DNA from: Cellulomonas sp. URHD0024 | GTDB lineage: Bacteria; Actinomycetota; Actinomycetes; Actinomycetales; Cellulomonadaceae | Reading direction: 5' to 3' | DNA: 64,000 nt | Assembly: GCF_000426185.1 (NCBI RefSeq) | Contig: NZ_AUEW01000001.1 | Location: 248,001-312,000, forward strand | Notes under the pieces: generated by a model | What the model was told of the DNA's origin: nothing | Seen by the model: the letters and a program-made list of their open reading frames with translations, nothing else | Database searches by the model: none | Shown: positions 1 through 11,654 of the stretch, piece after piece | How the letters are laid out: each line of letters starts with the position of its first letter | How positions within the stretch are numbered: the first letter of the stretch is position 1 | Translations under genes and position numbers: made by a program

Positions 1-44
1 GAACAGATGTGCGATTGTCAGTGGCGGGACGTAGACTCCCCGGC

Positions 45-2906
45 GTGAACGAACGTCTGGTGGTGCAAGGCGCCCGCGAGCACAACCTCCGGAACGTCGA
101 CCTCGATCTCCCGCGCGACAAGCTCATCGTCTTCACCGGGCTGTCGGGGTCGGGCAAGTCGTCGTTGGCCTTCGACACGATCTTCGCGGAGGGTCAGCGG
201 CGATATGTGGAGTCGCTGTCCGCGTACGCACGACAGTTCCTGGGTCAGATGGACAAGCCCGACGTCGACTTCATCGAGGGGCTGTCGCCCGCGGTGTCGA
301 TCGACCAGAAGTCGACCAACCGGAACCCGCGCTCGACGGTCGGGACGATCACCGAGGTCTACGACTACCTGCGTCTCCTGTTCGCGCGCGCCGGTACCCA
401 GTTCTGCCCCGTCTGCGGCGAGCGAGTGACCGCCCAGACGCCGCAGCAGATCGTGGACAGGCTGCTGGAGCTGCCCGAGGGCACCCGTTACCAGGTGCTC
501 GCGCCGGTCGTCCGGGGCCGCAAGGGGGAGTACGCGGACCTGTTCAAGGAGCTGCAGAGCAAGGGCTTCGCCCGCGCCCGCGTGGACGGCGAGGTCGTGC
601 AGCTGACCGAGCCCCCCACGCTCGAGAAGAAGCTGAAGCACGACATCGAGGTCGTGATCGACCGGCTCGTCGCGCGCGAGGGCGTCCAGCGTCGGCTCAC
701 CGACTCCGTCGAGACGGCCCTCGGCCTCGCCGGTGGACTTCTCGTGGTCGAGCTCGTCGACGCCGACATCGACGACCTCAGCCGCGAGCGGCGTTTCTCC
801 GAGCACCGGGCCTGCCCGAACGACCACGTGCTGGCGCTCGACGAGATCGAGCCGCGGACGTTCTCGTTCAACGCTCCGTACGGTGCCTGCCCCGAGTGCA
901 CCGGCCTCGGCTCGAAGCTCGAGGTCGACCCCGACCTCGTCGTCCCCGACGAGGACCTCTCGCTCGACGACGGGGCGGTCGCGCCCTGGGCGCAGATCTC
1001 GAGCGAGTACTTCGGCCGCGTGCTCACCGCGCTGGCCGCAGACATGGGCTTCTCGACGTCCGTGCCGTGGCGTGCGTTGCCTCAGCGCGCACGGGACGCG
1101 GTGCTCCACGGGCAGAACCACGAGGTCAAGGTCCGCTACAAGAACCGGTGGGGTCGCGAACGGCAGTACTCGACCGGGTTCGAGGGCGTGATCACGTTCC
1201 TCGAGCGTCGGCACAACGAGACCGACTCCGAGTGGAGCAAGGAGAAGTACGAGGCGTACATGCGGGAGGTCCCGTGTCCCGTGTGCGGGGGCGCCCGGCT
1301 GAAGCCCGAGGTGCTGGCTGTGCGTGTGGGCGGTCGGTCCATCGCCGAGGTGTGCGCCCTGCCCATCCGGGAGGCTCGCGAGTTCCTCGACACCCTGGAG
1401 CTCGGTGAGCGCGAGCGGGCGATCGCGATGCAGGTGCTCAAGGAGATCCAGGCACGGCTCGGCTTTCTGCTCGACGTCGGGCTGGACTACCTGTCGCTCA
1501 TGCGTCCGGCCGGCACGCTGTCGGGTGGTGAGGCGCAGCGGATCCGGCTGGCCACGCAGATCGGCTCCGGACTCGTCGGCGTGCTGTACGTCCTCGACGA
1601 GCCGTCGATCGGGCTGCACCAGCGCGACAACCGCCGGCTGATCGAGACGCTCACACGCTTGCGCGACCTGGGCAACACGCTGATCGTCGTCGAGCACGAC
1701 GAGGACACGATCCGTACGGCCGACTGGATCGTCGACATCGGTCCGGGTGCGGGGGAGCACGGCGGCCGCGTCGTGCACTCCGGCGACCTGGAGGGGCTGC
1801 TGGACTCTGCCGAGTCCGTCACGGGCGCCTACCTGTCCGGTCGGCGGAGCATCCCGATGCCGCAGGTGCGTCGGCCCATCGACAAGAAGCGGCAGGTCAC
1901 CGTCGTCGGCGCGCGGGAGCACAACCTGCAGGGGATCGACGTGTCGTTCCCGCTCGGCACTCTCACGGCAGTCACCGGGGTGTCCGGATCGGGCAAGTCG
2001 ACGCTCGTGAACCACATCCTCTACACGGTCATGGCCAACGAGCTGAACGGTGCGCGCCAGGTGGCAGGCCGCCACAAGCGCGTGACCGGCCTGGAGCACC
2101 TGGACAAGGTCGTGCACGTCGACCAGGGGCCGATCGGACGCACGCCGCGGTCCAACCCCGCCACGTACACGGGGGTCTGGGACCACGTGCGCCGGCTGTT
2201 CGCCGAGACCACCGAGGCCAAGGTGCGCGGCTACACGCCCGGGCGCTTCTCGTTCAACGTCAAGGGCGGACGCTGCGAGGCGTGCTCGGGTGACGGGACC
2301 TTGAAGATCGAGATGAACTTCCTCCCGGACGTCTACGTTCCGTGCGAGGTCTGCCACGGCGACCGCTACAACCGCGAGACGCTCGAGGTGCACTTCAAGG
2401 GCAAGACCGTGGCCGACGTGCTCGCGATGCCGATCGAGGAGGCCGCCGAGTTCTTTGCCGCCGTGCCGGCGATCTCACGCCACCTACGGACGTTGGTCGA
2501 CGTCGGCCTCGGGTACGTACGGCTCGGGCAACCGGCGCCGACGCTCTCCGGCGGCGAGGCTCAGCGCGTGAAGCTCGCCGCGGAGCTGCAGCGGCGGTCG
2601 ACCGGACGGACGATCTACGTGCTCGACGAGCCCACGACGGGGCTCCACTTCGAGGACATCCGCAAGCTGCTGGGTGTGCTCCAGTCGCTGGTCGACAAGG
2701 GCAACTCGGTGATCGTCATCGAGCACAACCTCGACGTGATCAAGAACGCCGACTGGGTCATCGACATGGGTCCCGAGGGCGGCAGCGGAGGTGGCTTGGT
2801 GATCGCCGAGGGGACGCCCGAGCAGATCGCGCTGTCACCGGACTCCCACACGGGCCGGTTCCTGGCCGAGGTGCTCGAGCCTGTCGTGGAGCGCGTCTCG
2901 GCATGA
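45..2906 (+). CDS. uvrA: Excinuclease ABC subunit A
   Basis: DNA-damage recognition ATPase of nucleotide excision repair. It works as a dimer that loads UvrB on lesions. It has two ABC modules. Walker A motifs GLSGSGKSS (about residue 33) and GVSGSGKST (about 646) are each followed by an LSGGEAQR signature (about 492 and 835). The UvrA zinc modules are visible: one ending CPECTGLG near residue 285, and the CEAC...CEVCHG insertion near 745-775. I chose the GTG at 45 because the protein then begins [15 protein letters not shown], as is usual in the family. An upstream GTG at 9 would add 12 residues. It is full length (953 aa) and overlaps the next gene by 4 bp. The family assignment is certain; the exact start is not. 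Confidence 0.97.
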   Translation: MNERLVVQGAREHNLRNVDLDLPRDKLIVFTGLSGSGKSSLAFDTIFAEGQRRYVESLSAYARQFLGQMDKPDVDFIEGLSPAVSIDQKSTNRNPRSTVGTITEVYDYLRLLFARAGTQFCPVCGERVTAQTPQQIVDRLLELPEGTRYQVLAPVVRGRKGEYADLFKELQSKGFARARVDGEVVQLTEPPTLEKKLKHDIEVVIDRLVAREGVQRRLTDSVETALGLAGGLLVVELVDADIDDLSRERRFSEHRACPNDHVLALDEIEPRTFSFNAPYGACPECTGLGSKLEVDPDLVVPDEDLSLDDGAVAPWAQISSEYFGRVLTALAADMGFSTSVPWRALPQRARDAVLHGQNHEVKVRYKNRWGRERQYSTGFEGVITFLERRHNETDSEWSKEKYEAYMREVPCPVCGGARLKPEVLAVRVGGRSIAEVCALPIREAREFLDTLELGERERAIAMQVLKEIQARLGFLLDVGLDYLSLMRPAGTLSGGEAQRIRLATQIGSGLVGVLYVLDEPSIGLHQRDNRRLIETLTRLRDLGNTLIVVEHDEDTIRTADWIVDIGPGAGEHGGRVVHSGDLEGLLDSAESVTGAYLSGRRSIPMPQVRRPIDKKRQVTVVGAREHNLQGIDVSFPLGTLTAVTGVSGSGKSTLVNHILYTVMANELNGARQVAGRHKRVTGLEHLDKVVHVDQGPIGRTPRSNPATYTGVWDHVRRLFAETTEAKVRGYTPGRFSFNVKGGRCEACSGDGTLKIEMNFLPDVYVPCEVCHGDRYNRETLEVHFKGKTVADVLAMPIEEAAEFFAAVPAISRHLRTLVDVGLGYVRLGQPAPTLSGGEAQRVKLAAELQRRSTGRTIYVLDEPTTGLHFEDIRKLLGVLQSLVDKGNSVIVIEHNLDVIKNADWVIDMGPEGGSGGGLVIAEGTPEQIALSPDSHTGRFLAEVLEPVVERVSA

Positions 2907-3508
2907 CGACCGACGAACGGGTCCTGCGCGAGGACGATCCGCAGACCGTGCGGCTGCTCGCCGACGGCTGGGTCGTCGTCCACGAGTCGTGGGGCGCGCG
3001 GCTGACCGTGCCCGAGGACTCGGGCGAGTGGGGCACGCGCCTCGAGGCCTGTGTCGACGCGGTCCGCAAGCAGGGCTGGACCGTCTCCCGACTCGGGGAA
3101 CGGGACGCGCGAAGCATCGTCGACCTCGACGGCGCCTCGATCGCGGACTACCCGGATGGCGGTCCGGCGACGTCTCACGCGGTCCCCGACGAGCCAACCC
3201 TTCGACGACGGCTTGCCGGGGAGTGGCACGCGTACGGTGCCCGGACGCCGGACGGCCGGCTCGACTGCGTGACGGTCATGCGCCCGGAGGAGGACCGTGT
3301 GGAGACCGAGTTCACGGTGACGCGGGCGAGGTATCGAGGGCAGGGGCTGGCCACGGCCGTCAAGGCGTACGCGATCCTCGACCAGCAGCGCCAGGGGACC
3401 CGGTCGTTCGGGACGGGCGGCTCGGCGGTCAACGAGGCATCGCTGCGGATCAACGAGGTGCTCGGGTACGTCCTCGAACCACGCTGGCTGACGCTGCGTC
3501 GTCCCTGA
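2903..3508 (+). CDS. GNAT-family N-acetyltransferase
   Basis: Predicted acetyl-CoA-dependent acetyltransferase of 201 aa; the substrate is unknown. The GNAT acetyl-CoA loop is seen near residues 140-150 as [14 protein letters not shown], which fits the (R/Q)xxGx(G/A) pattern. It is followed by the usual late helix with a conserved Asn ([14 protein letters not shown]). The first 90 residues are acidic and poorly conserved and could be a degenerate second GNAT half. The ATG overlaps the uvrA stop (ATGA), so it is probably co-translated with uvrA, although no functional link to repair is evident. It ends at a hairpin shared with the convergent osmC-like gene. Confidence 0.8.
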   Translation: MTTDERVLREDDPQTVRLLADGWVVVHESWGARLTVPEDSGEWGTRLEACVDAVRKQGWTVSRLGERDARSIVDLDGASIADYPDGGPATSHAVPDEPTLRRRLAGEWHAYGARTPDGRLDCVTVMRPEEDRVETEFTVTRARYRGQGLATAVKAYAILDQQRQGTRSFGTGGSAVNEASLRINEVLGYVLEPRWLTLRRP

Positions 3509-3522
3509 GCGCCCGCTCAGGG
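3503..3522. terminator. Bidirectional hairpin between convergent genes
   Basis: A perfect inverted repeat (CCCTGAGC / GCTCAGGG, 4-nt loop) spans the 8-bp gap between the acetyltransferase stop and the osmC-like stop and includes both stop codons. Its placement between convergent genes suggests a shared terminator. There is no clear T-run, as is common in high-GC actinobacteria. Confidence 0.6.
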
Positions 3523-4035
3523 CGGCGTGGGGACCTCTTCCGCCGTGCGGAGCGGGACCGGTTCATGACGGACGGGGAAGTTCACCGAACGGGAGATGAA
3601 GCAGTGCTCGTGGGCCTTGCGGTGGAGGTCGACCAGCAGGGTGTCGGTCACCGGCGACTCGTCCGCAAGGAGCCCGCGACGACCGACGACCACCCGAGGC
3701 CGCAGGACGACCTCGCGGAACTGCCCGTGACCCGCTGCCTCGATCCGCATGGTGCCGACCGCTTGGTCCTCGTAGCCGACGACGACGACACCGGCGGCGG
3801 ATGCCAGGTGCAGGAACCAGAGCATGTGGCACTGCGCCAAGGCGCTGACCAGCAGCTCTTCCGGGTTGAACCGCGACGGGTCACCGCGGAAGGCGGGGTC
3901 CGACGAGCCGAGCAGCGGCGGCTTGGACCCGATGCGCACCTCGTGGTCCCGGCTGTACGAGGTGTAGCTCGCGGTTCCGCTCGCTCCGGCGCCGGTCCAG
4001 GCGAGGTCGACCGAGTACGTGTGCAGGGGGCCCAT
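3517..4035 (-). CDS. OsmC/Ohr-family peroxiredoxin-like protein
   Basis: Small cytoplasmic protein of 172 aa in the OsmC family, thiol peroxidases that reduce organic hydroperoxides or sense osmotic stress. The family core NPEELLVSALAQCHMLWF is seen at about residues 60-77 with the first redox Cys, and a second Cys follows in HEHCFISRSVNFP near the C-terminus, so the two-Cys pair is kept. The start is the ATG at 4035 (MGPLHTYSVDLAWTG), matching the usual N-terminus. It is transcribed towards uvrA and the acetyltransferase and away from uvrC, whose start lies 73 bp away. It is more like the general OsmC group (YhfA type) than Ohr. Confidence 0.85.
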   Translation of the reverse strand: MGPLHTYSVDLAWTGAGASGTASYTSYSRDHEVRIGSKPPLLGSSDPAFRGDPSRFNPEELLVSALAQCHMLWFLHLASAAGVVVVGYEDQAVGTMRIEAAGHGQFREVVLRPRVVVGRRGLLADESPVTDTLLVDLHRKAHEHCFISRSVNFPVRHEPVPLRTAEEVPTPP

Positions 4036-4095
4036 CGCCCCACGGTAGCCGCGCCGAGGGGGCCGCGTCCGGTCCGCGACGTCGGTGGCGCGAAC

Positions 4096-4101
4096 TAGGC
4101 T
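4096..4101 (+). promoter_or_regulatory. -10-like hexamer for leaderless uvrC
   Basis: TAGGCT fits the actinobacterial TANNNT -10 pattern. It ends 7 nt before the uvrC ATG, so transcription would begin at or next to the start codon. No Shine-Dalgarno sequence is seen in front of uvrC, which fits a leaderless mRNA. No good -35 is visible. Confidence 0.5.
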
Positions 4102-4108
4102 CGAACAC

Positions 4109-6148
4109 ATGGCCGATCCCGCCACCTATCGTCCCGCGCCGGGGGAGATCCCCGACGAGCCCGGGGTCTACCGCTTCCGCGACGAGCACGGACGCGTCAT
4201 CTACGTCGGCAAGGCCAAGAGCCTGCGGCAGCGCCTGTCCAGCTACTTCCAGGACCTCTCCGGGCTGCACCCCCGCACCCAGCAGATGGTCACGTCGGCG
4301 GCCTCCGTCCAGTGGACGGTCGTCGGGACCGAGGTCGAGGCCCTCGCGCTCGAGTACTCGTGGATCAAGGAGTTCGACCCGCGGTTCAACGTGAAGTACC
4401 GGGACGACAAGTCGTATCCGTACCTCGCCGTGACGATGGCCGACGAGTTCCCCCGGGTACAGGTGATGCGCGGCGCCAAGCGCAGGGGCACGCGCTACTT
4501 CGGGCCGTACGCGCACGCGTGGGCCATCCGCGAGACGGTGGACCTGCTCCTGCGGGTGTTTCCCGTGCGCACGTGCTCGGCGGGTGTCTTCAGGCGTGCC
4601 AAGCAGCAGGGTCGGCCCTGCCTGCTCGGCTACATCGACAAGTGCTCGGCGCCGTGCGTCGGGCGGATCTCGCCGGACGACCACCACGCGTTGGCGCAGG
4701 ACTTCTGCGACTTCATGGCCGGGGACACGGCCAAGTTCACGCGACGCCTGACCGTGGCCATGAAGGAGGCGGCCAACGAGCTCGACTACGAGCGGGCCGC
4801 GCGGCTGCGGGACGACATCCAGACGCTCGAACGAGCGACCGGGAAGAACGCCGTCGTGCTCGCAGACGGCACCGACGCGGACATCTTCGCGCTGTCGGGT
4901 GACGAGCTCGAGGCCGCCGTGCAGGTCTTCCACGTCCGCGACGGCAGGATCCGCGGTCAACGCGGCTGGGTGGTGGAGAAGGTCGAGGACGTCACGGACG
5001 GCGAGCTGGTCGAGCACCTGCTTCAGCAGATCTACGGCAACGAGGCGTCGGGTGACGGTGGAACGTCGTCGGCCGTCCCGCGGGAGGTCCTGGTCCCGGT
5101 GCTTCCGCCGGACGTCGACCAGGTGCAGGCGTGGCTCGGTGGCCTGCGGGGGAGCAAGGTCTCCGTCCGAGTGCCGCAGCGGGGCGACAAGCGCGAGCTG
5201 GCCGCGACGGTGCTGCGCAACGCCGAGCACGCACTCGTCCTGCACCGCACCCGCCGCGCGGGCGACCTCACCACGCGCAGCCAGGCGCTGCAGGAGATCC
5301 AGGAGGCCTTGGACCTCACGTCGGCACCGCTGCGCATCGAGTGCTACGACGTGTCGCACAACCAGGGCACCTACCAGTCGGCCTCGATGGTGGTGTTCGA
5401 GGACGGCCTGGCCCGCAAGAGCGAGTACCGGATGTTCAACATTCGCGGACCCGAGGGCCAGGGCGCGCGCGACGACACCGCTGCCATGCACGAGGTGATC
5501 ACTCGACGCTTCCGGCGCTACCTGGCCGACCGGGCGGACTCGCGGGACCTGGAGCTCGACACCGGCGCCGACGAGGACGACCACCTGGTGCGGTCGGGTC
5601 CGATCGACGAGGTCACGGGCAGGCCGGTGCGCTTCGCCTACCCGCCCAACCTGGTCGTGGTCGACGGCGGTCCGCCCCAGGTCGCGGCCGCGGCGGCGGC
5701 GATGGCCGAGCTGGGCATCGACGACGTCGCGCTGTGCGGGCTGGCCAAGCGACTCGAGGAGGTCTGGCTGCCCGGGGAGGAGTACCCCGTCATCCTGCAG
5801 CGCTCCTCGGAGGGGCTCTACCTGCTGCAACGGCTTCGCGACGAGGCGCACCGCTTCGCCATCACCGCACACCGCAAGCGCCGGAGCAAGGGAATGACGA
5901 CGTCGGTGCTCGACGACGTCCCGGGCCTCGGACCGGCGCGCCAGGCGGCGCTCCTGCGGCACTTCGGCTCCGTCAAGCGGCTTCGCGCTGCGTCGGTCGA
6001 GGAGATCGCCTCGGTGCAGGGGATGGGTGAGCGGACGGCCGCGGCAGTGGTGGCCGCCCTCAACCCGGCGCGCGACACGACGTCGGACAGTCCCACGACC
6101 GGCGCGTCGGACCAGGTGAGCGCGTCGGCTGGCATGCTTGACGCATGA
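4109..6148 (+). CDS. uvrC: Excinuclease ABC subunit C
   Basis: Dual-incision nuclease of nucleotide excision repair, 679 aa. The N-terminal GIY-YIG domain makes the 3' incision ([20 protein letters not shown], about residues 18-40). A UVR helix pair for UvrB contact lies near 209-240 ([15 protein letters not shown]). The RNase H-like domain for the 5' incision begins near 409 ([20 protein letters not shown]). A helix-hairpin-helix pair ([24 protein letters not shown]) closes the protein near 604-650. The start ATG is preceded by a -10-like hexamer at 7 nt. It heads the coupled run uvrC-rapZ-yvcK, a conserved actinobacterial order, and its TGA overlaps the rapZ ATG. Confidence 0.97.
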   Translation: MADPATYRPAPGEIPDEPGVYRFRDEHGRVIYVGKAKSLRQRLSSYFQDLSGLHPRTQQMVTSAASVQWTVVGTEVEALALEYSWIKEFDPRFNVKYRDDKSYPYLAVTMADEFPRVQVMRGAKRRGTRYFGPYAHAWAIRETVDLLLRVFPVRTCSAGVFRRAKQQGRPCLLGYIDKCSAPCVGRISPDDHHALAQDFCDFMAGDTAKFTRRLTVAMKEAANELDYERAARLRDDIQTLERATGKNAVVLADGTDADIFALSGDELEAAVQVFHVRDGRIRGQRGWVVEKVEDVTDGELVEHLLQQIYGNEASGDGGTSSAVPREVLVPVLPPDVDQVQAWLGGLRGSKVSVRVPQRGDKRELAATVLRNAEHALVLHRTRRAGDLTTRSQALQEIQEALDLTSAPLRIECYDVSHNQGTYQSASMVVFEDGLARKSEYRMFNIRGPEGQGARDDTAAMHEVITRRFRRYLADRADSRDLELDTGADEDDHLVRSGPIDEVTGRPVRFAYPPNLVVVDGGPPQVAAAAAAMAELGIDDVALCGLAKRLEEVWLPGEEYPVILQRSSEGLYLLQRLRDEAHRFAITAHRKRRSKGMTTSVLDDVPGLGPARQAALLRHFGSVKRLRAASVEEIASVQGMGERTAAAVVAALNPARDTTSDSPTTGASDQVSASAGMLDA

Positions 6149-7089
6149 GCGACGAGCCTTCGCCGATCACGGTGCCCACCGGGATTCCCGCCCTCGAGGC
6201 TGCGACGGAGGCGCCGCACCTCGTCCAGCCCCAGGTGCTGATCATCACCGGCATGTCGGGCGCGGGTCGTTCGCGTGCGGCGGCGGTGCTGGAAGACCTC
6301 GACTGGTACGTCATCGACAACCTGCCCGCCCAGATGCTGACGCACCTGGTGGGCATGCTCACCAGCGGAGCCGCCGGCGCCCGCGCGCAGCGGCTGGCGG
6401 CCGTGATCGACGTGCGAGGACGGGAGTTCTTCCGCGATCTCGCACTCGTGCTCGAGGGGCTCCGTGAGTCCGGCGTCGTCTACCGGATCCTCTTCCTCGA
6501 CGCGTCCGACGAGGTGCTGGTCCGTCGGTTCGAGCAGGTCCGCCGGCCGCACCCGTTGCAAGGGGCGGGACGGATCCTCGACGGGATCGCGGCCGAGCGC
6601 GCGGCGCTGGTCGACCTGCGCGAGCGCGCGGACACCCTGATCGACACGTCCGAGCTCAACGTGCACGACCTGGCCCGGGAGGTCCGCACGGTCGTCACGA
6701 CGGCCGGCGAGGACGTGCTGCAGGTCTCGGTGCTGTCGTTCGGCTTCAAGTACGGGCTGCCGCTCGACGCCGACCACGTGGTGGACGTGCGCTTCCTGGC
6801 CAACCCGTACTGGATCACCGAGCTGCGTCACCTGACCGGTCGGGACGCTCCGGTCCGTGACTACGTCCTCGGTCTGCCCGGGGCTGTGACCTTCGTCGAC
6901 CGGTACGTGGCGGCCTTGGAGCCCGTGCTCGCGGGATACCTCAACGAGGAGAAGCGCTACGTCACGATCGCCGTCGGGTGCACGGGCGGCAAGCACCGTT
7001 CCGTGGCGGTCAGCGAGGCGATCGCGACGAGGCTGCGCGATCAGGGGCACCACGTGGCCGTCAGCGCACGCGACCTCGGCAAGGAATGA
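6145..7089 (+). CDS. rapZ: RapZ/YvcJ-family nucleotide-binding protein
   Basis: P-loop nucleotide-binding protein of 314 aa. In enterobacteria RapZ is an RNase adapter controlling GlmS, while in Bacillus YvcJ is a GTPase of uncertain role. In actinobacteria it travels with yvcK and whiA as here. Walker A GMSGAGRS is at about residues 37-44. A second acidic strand follows (AAVIDVRG), and the C-terminal half carries the typical FGFKYGLP and [10 protein letters not shown] motifs used for metabolite or RNA contact in RapZ. An N-terminal extension of roughly 28 residues precedes the P-loop domain. It overlaps uvrC and yvcK by 4 bp each, so translation of the three is probably coupled. Confidence 0.95.
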   Translation: MSDEPSPITVPTGIPALEAATEAPHLVQPQVLIITGMSGAGRSRAAAVLEDLDWYVIDNLPAQMLTHLVGMLTSGAAGARAQRLAAVIDVRGREFFRDLALVLEGLRESGVVYRILFLDASDEVLVRRFEQVRRPHPLQGAGRILDGIAAERAALVDLRERADTLIDTSELNVHDLAREVRTVVTTAGEDVLQVSVLSFGFKYGLPLDADHVVDVRFLANPYWITELRHLTGRDAPVRDYVLGLPGAVTFVDRYVAALEPVLAGYLNEEKRYVTIAVGCTGGKHRSVAVSEAIATRLRDQGHHVAVSARDLGKE

Positions 7090-8072
7090 CGAACGTTCGA
7101 GGAGCCCGCAGAGGTGCGCCCGCGGTCGTCGCGCTCGGCGGTGGGCACGGGCTCTCGGCGTCGCTCTCGGCGCTCCGGCTCATGACCGACCAGATCACTG
7201 CCGTCGTCACCGTCGCGGACGACGGTGGATCGTCGGGTCGCCTGCGCGAGGAGCTCGGGGTGCTGCCGCCAGGTGACCTGCGGATGGCACTCGCCGCGCT
7301 GTGCGACGACTCCGAGTGGGGTCGCACCTGGCGCGACCTGCTGCAGCACCGGTTCCACTCGTCGGGCGACCTCGACCAGCATGCCGTCGGGAACCTGCTC
7401 ATCGTCGCCCTGTGGGAGCAGCTCGGCGACACCGTCGAGGGTCTCGACTGGGTGGGGCGACTCCTGGGTGCTCGGGGCCGGGTCCTTCCGATGGCCTCCG
7501 TGCCCCTGCGCATCGAGGCCGATGTCGTCGACGACCTGGGTGTCAGGTCGCTGGTCGTCGGACAGAGTGCCGTCGCCGTGACGACCGGAACGATCGAGGC
7601 TCTGCGGCTCGACCCTCCGGACCCACCCGCGTGCCCGGAGGCGGTGGAGGCGATCGGGGCGGCCGACTGGATCGTGCTCGGTCCCGGGTCCTGGTACACC
7701 TCGGTGCTCCCGCACCTGCTCGTTCCGAGCCTGCGTGCGGCACTCGGGCGAACGCGTGCCCGGACGATCCTGACGCTGAACCTCGCATCGGGTGAATCGG
7801 GGGAGACGGCGGGTATGCGCGCCGAGGACTACCTCGAGGTGCTGCGCACCCACGCGCCCGAGCTGAGGATCGACGCCGTCGTCGCGGATCCCACGGCGGT
7901 CGAGGACGTCTCGGCACTGGCTTCGCGCACCGCCGACCTGGGGGCTCGTCTGCTGCTGCGCCAGGTCGGCAAGGGTGACGGAACACCCCGACACGACCCG
8001 CTACGCCTGGCCGGCGCGTACTCGGACGTCGTCGAGGGCTTTCTCGGGGACGTCGGAACCCGGTCGGACTAG
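7086..8072 (+). CDS. yvcK: YvcK/CofD-like gluconeogenesis factor
   Basis: Protein of 328 aa in the CofD-like family. YvcK homologues bind UDP-sugars and control carbon flow and cell-wall precursor supply; in mycobacteria the homologue is CuvA. The glycine-rich binding loop ALGGGHGLSASLSALR is near residues 13-30, followed by VTVADDGGSSGRLREEL, and later GPGSWYTSVLPHLLVP, all typical. The ATG overlaps the rapZ stop. Pairing with rapZ upstream and whiA 48 bp downstream is the classic Gram-positive arrangement. The 48-bp gap holds the palindrome GGACAGCTGTCC at 8090-8101. Confidence 0.95.
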   Translation: MTNVRGARRGAPAVVALGGGHGLSASLSALRLMTDQITAVVTVADDGGSSGRLREELGVLPPGDLRMALAALCDDSEWGRTWRDLLQHRFHSSGDLDQHAVGNLLIVALWEQLGDTVEGLDWVGRLLGARGRVLPMASVPLRIEADVVDDLGVRSLVVGQSAVAVTTGTIEALRLDPPDPPACPEAVEAIGAADWIVLGPGSWYTSVLPHLLVPSLRAALGRTRARTILTLNLASGESGETAGMRAEDYLEVLRTHAPELRIDAVVADPTAVEDVSALASRTADLGARLLLRQVGKGDGTPRHDPLRLAGAYSDVVEGFLGDVGTRSD

Positions 8073-8108
8073 CTGCTCGGACCGGTCCCGGACAGCTGTC
8101 CCGGATGG

Positions 8109-8114
8109 CAGGAT
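8109..8114 (+). promoter_or_regulatory. -10-like hexamer for leaderless whiA
   Basis: CAGGAT lies 6 nt before the whiA ATG and no ribosome-binding site is present. The layout matches uvrC, parA and the SARP gene in this window. It would give whiA its own promoter in addition to read-through from yvcK. Confidence 0.45.
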
Positions 8115-8120
8115 GCAGCC

Positions 8121-9101
8121 ATGGCGTTGACGGCACAGGTGAAGGACGAGCTCGCCCGTCTGAAGGTGGACAAGACGTCCTCACGGAAGGCCGAGGTCTC
8201 GGCCACCCTGAGGTTCGCGGGGGGCTTGCACATCATCTCGGGGCGGATCGTCATCGAGGCGGAGCTGGACACGGGTATCGGTGCCCGCCGGCTGCGCCAG
8301 GCGATCTCGGAGGTCTACGGGCACGACAGCGAGATCATCGTCGTCTCCGGCGGCGGGCTGCGTCGCGGTTCCCGGTACGTCGTGCGGGTGGTCAAGGACG
8401 GCGAGTCGCTCGCCCGCCAGACAGGTCTCCTCGACAACCGCGGCCGTCCGGTGCGAGGTCTGCCCCCACAGGTGGTGTCGGCGGGCGTCGCCGAGGCTGA
8501 GGCAGCCTGGCGTGGCGCGTTCCTCGCGCACGGATCGCTGACCGAGCCGGGACGTTCGTCGGCTCTCGAGGTCACGTGCCCCGGCCCGGAGGCGGCTCTG
8601 GCGCTCGTCGGTGCGGCTCGTCGGCTCGGCATCTCGGCCAAGGCTCGCGAGGTGCGCGGTGTCGACCGCGTGGTCATCCGGGACGGGGACGCGATCAGCG
8701 CGATGCTGGCGCGTCTGGGTGCGCACGAGACCATGCTGCTGTGGGAGGAGCGTCGGGTCCGGCGCGAGGTCCGCGGCACCGCGAACCGGCTGGCCAACTT
8801 CGACGACGCGAACCTTCGCCGCTCGGCCCGGGCCGCGGTCGCCGCCGGCGCTCGGGTGGAGCGTGCGTTCGAGATCCTGGGCGACGAGCTGCCCGAGCAC
8901 CTGCGCGAGGCGGGGGAGCTGCGGCTCGCGCACAAGGAGGCGTCGCTGGAGGAGCTGGGCAAGCTGGCCGTCCCGCCGCTGACCAAGGACGCGGTCGCCG
9001 GACGGATCCGTCGGCTCCTCGCGACCGCGGACAAGCGGGCGGCTGACCTGGGCATCCCCGACACGGAGGCCGGACTCAGCCCGGATCTGCTCGACCTCTG
9101 A
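8121..9101 (+). CDS. whiA: Sporulation/cell-division regulator WhiA
   Basis: DNA-binding protein of 326 aa. It joins an N-terminal LAGLIDADG-homing-endonuclease-like fold that has lost its nuclease role to a C-terminal helix-turn-helix. In Streptomyces WhiA acts with WhiB to activate sporulation septation genes; in non-sporulating actinobacteria it affects cell division and chromosome organisation. Seen here are the N-terminus [13 protein letters not shown], the central [16 protein letters not shown] segment, and the C-terminal HTH region ([16 protein letters not shown], then [15 protein letters not shown]). The length is normal for the family. Confidence 0.95.
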   Translation: MALTAQVKDELARLKVDKTSSRKAEVSATLRFAGGLHIISGRIVIEAELDTGIGARRLRQAISEVYGHDSEIIVVSGGGLRRGSRYVVRVVKDGESLARQTGLLDNRGRPVRGLPPQVVSAGVAEAEAAWRGAFLAHGSLTEPGRSSALEVTCPGPEAALALVGAARRLGISAKAREVRGVDRVVIRDGDAISAMLARLGAHETMLLWEERRVRREVRGTANRLANFDDANLRRSARAAVAAGARVERAFEILGDELPEHLREAGELRLAHKEASLEELGKLAVPPLTKDAVAGRIRRLLATADKRAADLGIPDTEAGLSPDLLDL

Positions 9102-9232
9102 GAGCCCAGAAAGGGCCTTTGGTCCCGACGGCCGGTGTCTGCGTGTGCGGTGTCGCGGGTATAGACTTCGGTTATCCGATCGCCACGCGTTCTACCGTGT
9201 TGTGCCAAGGTACGGTTTGGCAGGGCGGTTGA

Positions 9233-10318
<1,086 letters not shown>

Positions 10319-10346
10319 CCTCGTCCGTGCACCACGAGTGACGTCC

Positions 10347-10393
10347 AGCGTCCGCGTGCGCCCCGGCCCACCGGCCCGGTGCACGCGGACGCT
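10347..10393 (+). terminator. Strong hairpin between gap and pgk
   Basis: A perfect 13-bp inverted repeat (AGCGTCCGCGTGC at 10347-10359, GCACGCGGACGCT at 10381-10393) encloses a 21-nt GC-rich loop. It lies 28 nt after the gap stop and 59 nt before the pgk start. There is no T-run. It could terminate or attenuate transcription so that gap mRNA exceeds pgk-tpiA mRNA, or protect the gap 3' end. Confidence 0.6.
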
Positions 10394-10452
10394 GCTGTGT
10401 CTCGTGAGTGCGAAGGCTCAGCCACCACCTGTACGACCCTAGGCAGGAGAAC

Positions 10453-11652
10453 ATGAAGACCATCGAGGACCTCGGAGACCTGCGCGGCAAGCGCGTGCTG
10501 GTCCGTTCCGACTTCAACGTGCCGCTCGACGGAACGACGATCACCGACGACGGCCGTGTCCGGGCCGCGCTCCCGACACTGACGGCGCTCCTGTCCGCGG
10601 GTGCCCGCGTCGTCGTCACCGCGCACCTCGGTCGCCCCAAGGGCGCGCCCGAGGACAAGTACTCGCTCAAGCCCGTCGCAGCACGCCTCTCGGAGCTCCT
10701 GGGCCAGCCGGTCGCACTGGCCGACGACGTCGTCGGTGAGTCCGCCAAGGCCACTGTGGCCGCGCTGCAGGACGGCGAGATCGCGCTGCTGGAGAACATC
10801 CGGTTCGACCCGCGTGAGACGTCGAAGGTGGACGAGGAGCGGGCGTCGTTGGCGGCTGAGCTCGCCGAGCTGGCCGACGTGTACGTCTCGGACGGCTTCG
10901 GGGTCGTCCACCGCAAGCAGGCCTCGGTGTACGACGTCGCCCTCGTGCTCCCGCACGCAGTCGGGGCACTCGTTCTCAAGGAGGTCGCGTCGCTGCGCAA
11001 GGCGACGGACGACCCGGCCCGCCCGTACGTCGTCGTCCTGGGCGGCTCGAAGGTCTCCGACAAGCTCGGCGTCATCGCGAACCTGCTGACCAAGGCCGAC
11101 CGTCTGCTCATCGGCGGCGGCATGCTGTTCACGTTCCTCGCGGCCAAGGGCTACTCGGTGGGCAACTCGCTCCTCGAGAAGGACCAGCTCGAGACCGTCA
11201 AGGGCTACCTGGCGCAGGCCGAGGCCGCGGGCGTCGAGATCGTGCTGCCGACGGACATCGTCGTCGCTGACGAGTTCAAGGCGGACTCCCCGGCGCAGGT
11301 GGTTCCCGCGGATGCCATTCCCGACGGGAAGATCGGCCTGGACATCGGTCCCGAGTCCAGCACGCTGTTCGCCAGCAAGATCGTGGACGCCAAGACCGTC
11401 GTCTGGAACGGCCCGGCCGGCGTGTTCGAGTTCGAGGCGTTCTCGGGCGGCACCCGTGCCGTGGCTCAGGCGCTGATCGACGCCGGCACCAACGGCGGCT
11501 TCACCATCGTCGGCGGTGGCGACTCCGCCGCGGCCGTGCGCACGCTCGGCTTCGACGAGGCCGGGTTCGGACACATCTCGACCGGTGGTGGCGCCAGCCT
11601 CGAGTTCCTCGAGGGCAAGACGCTCCCCGGCATCGCGGTTCTGGAGGACTGA
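10453..11652 (+). CDS. pgk: Phosphoglycerate kinase
   Basis: Glycolytic enzyme that makes ATP from 1,3-bisphosphoglycerate; 399 aa, normal length. The N-terminal domain shows [12 protein letters not shown] and the substrate-binding HLGRPKG. The hinge and C-terminal nucleotide domain show [23 protein letters not shown] and the final glycine-rich GGGDSAAAV. The ATG at 10453 is preceded by AGGCAGGAGA, a good ribosome-binding site. tpiA starts 3 bp after the stop, so the two are almost certainly co-transcribed. Confidence 0.97.
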   Translation: MKTIEDLGDLRGKRVLVRSDFNVPLDGTTITDDGRVRAALPTLTALLSAGARVVVTAHLGRPKGAPEDKYSLKPVAARLSELLGQPVALADDVVGESAKATVAALQDGEIALLENIRFDPRETSKVDEERASLAAELAELADVYVSDGFGVVHRKQASVYDVALVLPHAVGALVLKEVASLRKATDDPARPYVVVLGGSKVSDKLGVIANLLTKADRLLIGGGMLFTFLAAKGYSVGNSLLEKDQLETVKGYLAQAEAAGVEIVLPTDIVVADEFKADSPAQVVPADAIPDGKIGLDIGPESSTLFASKIVDAKTVVWNGPAGVFEFEAFSGGTRAVAQALIDAGTNGGFTIVGGGDSAAAVRTLGFDEAGFGHISTGGGASLEFLEGKTLPGIAVLED

Positions 11653-11654
11653 TC

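Noticed and set aside
18..2393. Very long open frames antisense to uvrA and many other genes
   Set aside because: They arise from high GC and codon bias; their translations are Arg/Pro/Val-rich without domains, and the sense frames are clear enzymes.
8090..8101. Palindrome GGACAGCTGTCC before whiA as a WhiA autoregulatory site
   Set aside because: It does not contain the GACAC core reported for WhiA and may be a chance palindrome in GC-rich DNA.
10347..10393. Riboswitch ahead of pgk
   Set aside because: It is a simple perfect hairpin close to the gap stop, with no conserved aptamer-like elements.
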